From the NCBI GenBank assembly GCA_900320905.1, contig ONTZ01000008.1, positions 1 through 64,000 on the forward strand: DNA of 64,000 bases, in the 5' to 3' direction. The DNA comes from an uncultured Prevotella sp. GTDB lineage: Bacteria; Bacteroidota; Bacteroidia; Bacteroidales; Bacteroidaceae. Below, in pieces: positions 60,405-64,000 of this stretch. The number at the start of each line of letters is the position of its first letter. Within the stretch, counting starts at the first letter, position 1. The translations under genes and the position numbers were made by a program. Under the pieces are notes generated by a model, which was given only the letters and a program-made list of their open reading frames with translations, made no database searches and was not told the DNA's origin.

Positions 60405-63080
60405 ATGTCCTTCCTCTCCTCCCTCGCCCAGACCCTCATCACTGCATACGGCACCGACCTGTCACGGGTTACCGTCGTCTTCCCCAACAAACGTGCCTCT
60501 CTGTTCCTCAATGAAGAACTTACGCATCTTTATGATAAGCCATTATGGAGTCCTGCCTATATCACCATCAGCGACCTCTTTCGTAGTATGTCTTCTCTCG
60601 AAGTGGCAGACCCCATCAAACTGATCTGTGACCTGCACAAGAGTTATGTGAAGTGTACGGGTATCGAAGAATCATTAGACCATTTCTACGGTTGGGGACA
60701 GATCCTCCTCTCAGACTTCGATGATGTCGATAAACACCTGGCTCCTGCTGATAAAGTCTTTGCCAACCTGCGTGACATTCGCGAATACGATGACGTCTCA
60801 TATCTGTCTCAACAACAAAAAGATATCCTCCGTAAATTCTTCAGTAACTTCAACGATTCCCACAACTCAGAACTCAAACAACGCTTCCTCTCCTTCTGGA
60901 GTCACATCTATGATATCTACCTCGATTTCAACGCCCGTCTCGCATCTCAGGGTCTGGCCTACGAAGGCTCCCTCTATCGCCAAGTCATCGAGAAATCTTT
61001 GAAAGTAGAAGTCAATGCGTTCTTGAACCGACAATATGTCTTTGCCGGTTTCAATCTGCTCCTCCCCGTTGAACAGGCTCTCATCCAGCACCTCGAAGCC
61101 GAGGACAAAGCATGCCTCATTCAGGACACAGACGAGGAGACACCCAAGGAAATCTCCATCATCTCCGCTCCAACAGACAATATCCAGGCCCGCTACGTAT
61201 CCACTTGGCTTAAAGAAAACCACCGGATTGAGGCCGGTAGCAAGACCGCTATCGTTCTGGCCGACGAATCCCTGCTCCAGACCGTCATACACGCCATACC
61301 CCCCGAAGTCACCAAACTCAACATCACCACCGGCTATCCCCTCTCCCAAACCACCGCTGCGACACGAGTTGCACCTCAAGACGTTCTTATACCGAAGGGG
61401 GGGCAAAGTCTTCCTTTAAGAAAACATTCCGCACGAGGAGGAACGACGAGCCAGGACGTTTTCGAAAGGAAGACTTTGACCCCGGACAGTCCCCTTGAAC
61501 TCGAGGCCTTATACCGTCTTGAGTTGATCCTCAACCGCCTCCAGACTTTGATCGACTCCGGAGACCTTCAAGTCAGTGATGCAACGCTCCACCGCCTCCT
61601 GACCCAGATCATCGCCACCACCACCATTCCCTTCCACGGCGAGCCCCTCGAAGGCATTCAGATTATGGGCGTTCTCGAGACCCGCAACCTCGACTTCGAC
61701 CATGTGCTACTGCTCTCCTGTAACGAAGGCAACCTTCCCAAGGGCATCACTGACACATCCTTCATCCCCTATAGCATCCGTAAGGCCTACGACCTCACAA
61801 CAGCAGACCACAAGGTGGATATCTACCGCCACTACTTCCGTCGCCTCCTCCAACGCGCCAGCGATGTCACCATACTCTATAACAACTCCACCAGCGATGG
61901 TAAGACCAGTGAGATGTCACAGTTCATGCACCAACTCCTCGTCGAATCACCCCATCCCATCACCTTAAAGACTCTTCAGGCCGGTCTACAGCCCACATGG
62001 AGTCAGCAACAGCCCGTCATCAAGAGTCCCGAGGTGATAGAAACCCTCCGCCATCGTTTCTCCGAAAAGCCCCTCTCCCCCTCAGCCCTGTCCCTCTACT
62101 TCCGTTGTCCTCTGCAATTCTTCTACCGCTACGTTGCAGGACTCGATGAATATAAGGAAGAGGATCCTATGGACTCCCGCCTCTTCGGCAACATCTTCCA
62201 CAAAGCCGCCCAACTCCTCTACTCAACAGACTTTTCAGGGAATAACCTTTCTTTCAGAAAACATTCCGCACGAGGAGGAACGACGAGCCAGGACGTTTTC
62301 GAAAGAAAGGTTATTCCCTCTGTATGCCGTGCTGTAGACGAGGCCATCAAACTCGAACTCTTTCACATCGAAGACCCGATGGCCACGATGCCCCCTTTGA
62401 ACGGTCTCCAACTCATCAACCGTGAAGTCATCATCAAATACCTCCGCCAACTCCTCGAGATAGACCGCCGCCTCGCCCCCTTCACCATCCTCGCCCTCGA
62501 AACGCCACTATACGCTGACTCTGCTACTACAATTAAAATTGGAGGAATAGTGGACCGTATTGACAAAATAAGTCTCCCCGATGGCTCAGAGCGCATTCGC
62601 GTGGTCGATTACAAAACCAGCAGCACCCGTCTGAAGCCCTTGCCCGATGTCGCAGCGATTTTCGACCCCGCCAACATCAAATACCACAGTGACTACTACC
62701 TCCAGGCCATCCTCTACGCCTGCCTGGTTGAAGAGAAAGCGTTTTTGAACCAGACGGAAGACAGTGTTGTTTCTTTCAAAAAACATTCCGCACGAGGAGG
62801 AACGACGAGCCAGGACGTTTTTGAAAGAAATAACACTGTCGGTAAAAAAAACGTGAGCCCCTGCCTGTTGTTCATACAGCACGCAGGGACCGACAACTAC
62901 GACCCGACCTTGATCCTCGGCAAGACCCCCATCACCGACATTGCCGAGATCAAAGACGAGTTCATGCACCACCTCAACGACCTCCTCACCGAGATTTTCG
63001 ACATTGACACCCCTTTCCACCCCACAAAAGAAAGGACAAGATGCAAATCCTGTCCCTTCCATACCCTCTGTCAGAGTTAA
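60405..63080 (+). CDS. addB: AddB-like helicase/nuclease subunit with three inserted palindromic elements
   Basis: 891 residues. The partner of the AddA-like protein in break resection. The N-terminal half is a degenerate helicase (TVVFPNKRASLFLNEELTHL, FYGWGQILLSDFDDVDKHL). The later part has IQIMGVLETRNLDFDHVLLL, FSEKPLSPSALSLYFRCPLQ with FFYRYV, and the PD-(D/E)XK nuclease core IRVVDYKTSSTRL (near 733). The Cys in YFRCPLQFF (near 566) and the C-terminal CKSCPFHTLC are placed as the iron-sulfur ligands of AddB. Residues about 332-359, 611-638 and 786-812 each contain KHSARGGTTSQDVFER, written by three copies of a hairpin element; the nuclease motifs remain intact, so the protein is probably functional. 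Confidence 0.88.
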   Translation: MSFLSSLAQTLITAYGTDLSRVTVVFPNKRASLFLNEELTHLYDKPLWSPAYITISDLFRSMSSLEVADPIKLICDLHKSYVKCTGIEESLDHFYGWGQILLSDFDDVDKHLAPADKVFANLRDIREYDDVSYLSQQQKDILRKFFSNFNDSHNSELKQRFLSFWSHIYDIYLDFNARLASQGLAYEGSLYRQVIEKSLKVEVNAFLNRQYVFAGFNLLLPVEQALIQHLEAEDKACLIQDTDEETPKEISIISAPTDNIQARYVSTWLKENHRIEAGSKTAIVLADESLLQTVIHAIPPEVTKLNITTGYPLSQTTAATRVAPQDVLIPKGGQSLPLRKHSARGGTTSQDVFERKTLTPDSPLELEALYRLELILNRLQTLIDSGDLQVSDATLHRLLTQIIATTTIPFHGEPLEGIQIMGVLETRNLDFDHVLLLSCNEGNLPKGITDTSFIPYSIRKAYDLTTADHKVDIYRHYFRRLLQRASDVTILYNNSTSDGKTSEMSQFMHQLLVESPHPITLKTLQAGLQPTWSQQQPVIKSPEVIETLRHRFSEKPLSPSALSLYFRCPLQFFYRYVAGLDEYKEEDPMDSRLFGNIFHKAAQLLYSTDFSGNNLSFRKHSARGGTTSQDVFERKVIPSVCRAVDEAIKLELFHIEDPMATMPPLNGLQLINREVIIKYLRQLLEIDRRLAPFTILALETPLYADSATTIKIGGIVDRIDKISLPDGSERIRVVDYKTSSTRLKPLPDVAAIFDPANIKYHSDYYLQAILYACLVEEKAFLNQTEDSVVSFKKHSARGGTTSQDVFERNNTVGKKNVSPCLLFIQHAGTDNYDPTLILGKTPITDIAEIKDEFMHHLNDLLTEIFDIDTPFHPTKERTRCKSCPFHTLCQS
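61399..61483. repeat. in-frame palindromic element, copy 1, inside addB
   Basis: Outer arms 61404-61417 (CAAAGTCTTCCTTT) and 61465-61478 are perfect inverted copies, and GGGG/CCCC (61399-61402 and 61480-61483) extends the stem past one mismatch. The inner arms GAAAAC / GTTTTC flank a 32-base loop (61426-61457) identical to those of copies 2 and 3. Confidence 0.92.
62237..62319. repeat. in-frame palindromic element, copy 2, inside addB
   Basis: Arms 62237-62255 (AGGGAATAACCTTTCTTTC) and 62301-62319 are perfect inverted copies over 19 bases; one bulged A, then GAAAAC / GTTTTC continue the stem to 25 pairs. The loop 62263-62294 is identical to that of copies 1 and 3. Confidence 0.94.
62760..62840. 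repeat. in-frame palindromic element, copy 3, inside addB
   Basis: Arms 62760-62784 and 62817-62840 pair over 24 positions, with one G-T wobble and one bulged A (outer part GACAGTGTT, inner part TTTCTTTCAAAAAAC). The 32-base loop 62785-62816 is identical to that of copies 1 and 2. Confidence 0.93.
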
Positions 63081-63938
63081 TCAGAAATTCAGGTGAGTCT
63101 CACCCGCCCAGTCCGTATTGACGGTGATACCCGAGATCGTCGTGGCAGAAGAACCAGAACCACTGAAATAGTCCCCCGAGAGCCAAGTGATATGATTCCG
63201 CTCCATCGGGACCTCGAACACCCGTTCATTGACGATGTTATCATCTTCATCATACGCCGTCACCGTCAGGTGAATAGCCCCATTCGTATCGTGCAGAAAC
63301 GTGTACAAGTCAAACTGCTTCTGCCCCGACGTCACATCAAAGAAAAGATCCTGTTTACTGTTCACACTGCCGAGCCCCGTCCTGGCATCAAAAGCCCCCG
63401 AGCCCCCCGTGTAGTAGAACCGCATCTGAGAGACCTCAGCCGGGTAGTCATCCGTCACCACAAACCGACAGAGCGACACGATACGGTCGAGCGACACCTG
63501 CCTGTTCTCCGGCTTCTCGCCAATAGAGATGTCCTCACAGTAAAGGAAAGTGTCCGTATAGCCCGAGGCATTAGTAAACTGTATCTTCGCCGGATTCGTC
63601 ATCGTCGGGTTTTTCAGACTACTGTGCCCCACCACCACTAAGAGATAGTCACCCTCCTCCAACTGGAACGAGGCCGTCCCGAAATTAGCGGCATCAGACG
63701 TCTGGTTCACCTGTTTCACCCGCGTCCCGTCAGGAGTATATACCGCGAAGTTCAGGTGCGTACAGATATCAGCAACAGCCTCGCCACGAGTAAGACTCGT
63801 AAACGGTGTCTTCTCAATCTCAAACACACTCACCCTCAGGTTGCCATTGTCCTCACTCGTCTTCTCTTCACTCACAAGTGCTTTCTCACAGGCACACAGT
63901 ACCAGTCCAGCCAACAAAGCAAAAATCATTTTCTTCAT
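63081..63938 (-). CDS. FimB/Mfa2-family fimbrial anchor or tip lipoprotein
   Basis: 285 residues. The signal peptide MKKMIFALLAGLVLCAC has a lipobox-like LCAC, so the product is a lipoprotein. The N-terminal half shows LRVSVFEIEKTPFTSLTRG and CTHLNFAVYTPDGTRVKQVN followed by the regular beta pattern SFQLEEGDYLLVVVGHSSLK, characteristic of FimB/Mfa2 proteins, which anchor Bacteroidales fimbriae to the cell or cap them. The C-terminus VNTDWAGETHLNF matches the end of the next gene upstream (63957-64000), so two related proteins are made from one operon. It converges on addB with no gap. Confidence 0.85.
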   Translation of the reverse strand: MKKMIFALLAGLVLCACEKALVSEEKTSEDNGNLRVSVFEIEKTPFTSLTRGEAVADICTHLNFAVYTPDGTRVKQVNQTSDAANFGTASFQLEEGDYLLVVVGHSSLKNPTMTNPAKIQFTNASGYTDTFLYCEDISIGEKPENRQVSLDRIVSLCRFVVTDDYPAEVSQMRFYYTGGSGAFDARTGLGSVNSKQDLFFDVTSGQKQFDLYTFLHDTNGAIHLTVTAYDEDDNIVNERVFEVPMERNHITWLSGDYFSGSGSSATTISGITVNTDWAGETHLNF

Positions 63939-63956
63939 AGTATGTCCTCCCGATGA

Positions 63957-64000
63957 TTAGAATTCCACAGTAGTTTCGTCGAGCCAGGCACTCTCAATCA
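63957..64000 (-). CDS. C-terminal end of a second fimbrial-type protein (cut by window edge)
   Basis: The last 13 residues (IESAWLDETTVEF and stop) are visible on the minus strand. They align with the end of the next gene (WAGETHLNF), suggesting a related FimB/Mfa2-type protein. The gap to the next ATG is 18 bases, so the two are probably co-transcribed. Confidence 0.5.
   Translation of the reverse strand, partial: IESAWLDETTVEF

Noticed and set aside
63977-63994. CGTCGAGCCAGGCACTC near the right end, resembling part of the hairpin-element loop (GAGCCAGGAC)
   Set aside because: Only nine bases match, and there are no inner arms or inverted flanks; it lies in the C-terminal codons of a fimbrial-type gene.

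Overview
The window looks like a chromosomal segment of a Bacteroidales bacterium, most likely Prevotellaceae (Prevotella/Segatella-like). The evidence is a short primary sigma factor of about 290 residues, no purine-rich ribosome binding sites, many promoters of the TAnnTTTG type (often with TTTG about 20 bases upstream), a BspA-like leucine-rich surface protein, a FimB/Mfa2-type fimbrial lipoprotein, a beta-barrel protein with a carboxypeptidase-like N-domain, and several lipoprotein and DUF families typical of this order. No rRNA, tRNA, CRISPR array, integrase or transposase gene was seen. Most of the DNA is ordinary core genome.

Layout. Positions 1-4335 hold a cut-off gene and a divergent pair made of a small glycine-rich exported protein and a large glycine-rich outer-membrane barrel protein. 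Positions 4341-10463 (minus strand) form a tightly overlapping operon: lon, tgt, an LptF/LptG-type permease and a DEAD-box helicase. Divergent from it are a tRNA1(Val)-type methyltransferase and an omega-amidase-like hydrolase, followed by mtgA, an OmpA-like lipoprotein and proS. Positions 15440-24794 (minus) are one long operon: ileS, a DksA-like protein, lspA, a lipoprotein, a nucleoside-type MFS carrier, rsmE, a phenylacetate-CoA-ligase-like gene and a small exported protein. Then come a C4-dicarboxylate transporter, a SpoU methyltransferase, a DUF3857/transglutaminase protein, a RelA-type synthetase, a DUF4301 protein and the BspA-like protein. Positions 34819-40801 carry maeB, gdhA and rpsA. 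Positions 40887-44991 (minus) carry cstA, nadC and a C69 dipeptidase. Positions 45111-53945 carry a GHL10-type glycosidase, the hexuronate genes uxuA, uxuB and uxaB, and uvrA. The end holds rpoD, an outer-membrane protein, an AddA/AddB-type helicase-nuclease pair and fimbrial lipoprotein genes.

The most unusual signal is a small palindromic element inserted in frame in the addA/addB genes. Three copies in addB share an identical 32-nt loop, while their 14-25 bp stems differ from copy to copy and are nevertheless self-complementary in each copy. A fourth copy with a longer 72-nt loop sits in addA and is read in a different frame. The short form is free of stop codons in all six frames. This resembles in concept the Rickettsia palindromic elements that insert into coding genes, but the variable paired arms are notable, and all four copies found lie in one DNA-break-repair locus.

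A second layer is a family of seven-base-period, A/T-rich tandem arrays at gene edges and promoters. One is a CATTGAA x4 array inside the signal peptide of the C69 dipeptidase, where a change in copy number would shift the frame. Just upstream an eight-base array places an ATG every 8 bases between nadC and that gene, giving a chain of three-codon mini-ORFs with ATGA overlaps. Other points are in-frame tandem repeats in uvrA (five CCTAGG sites in 48 bases) and uxuB, a structured leader before rpsA, inverted repeats upstream of gdhA, a possible small RNA before relA, and cysteine-depleted Tgt and DksA-like proteins. All functional calls rest on reading the sequence and remembered family knowledge; no database search was run.
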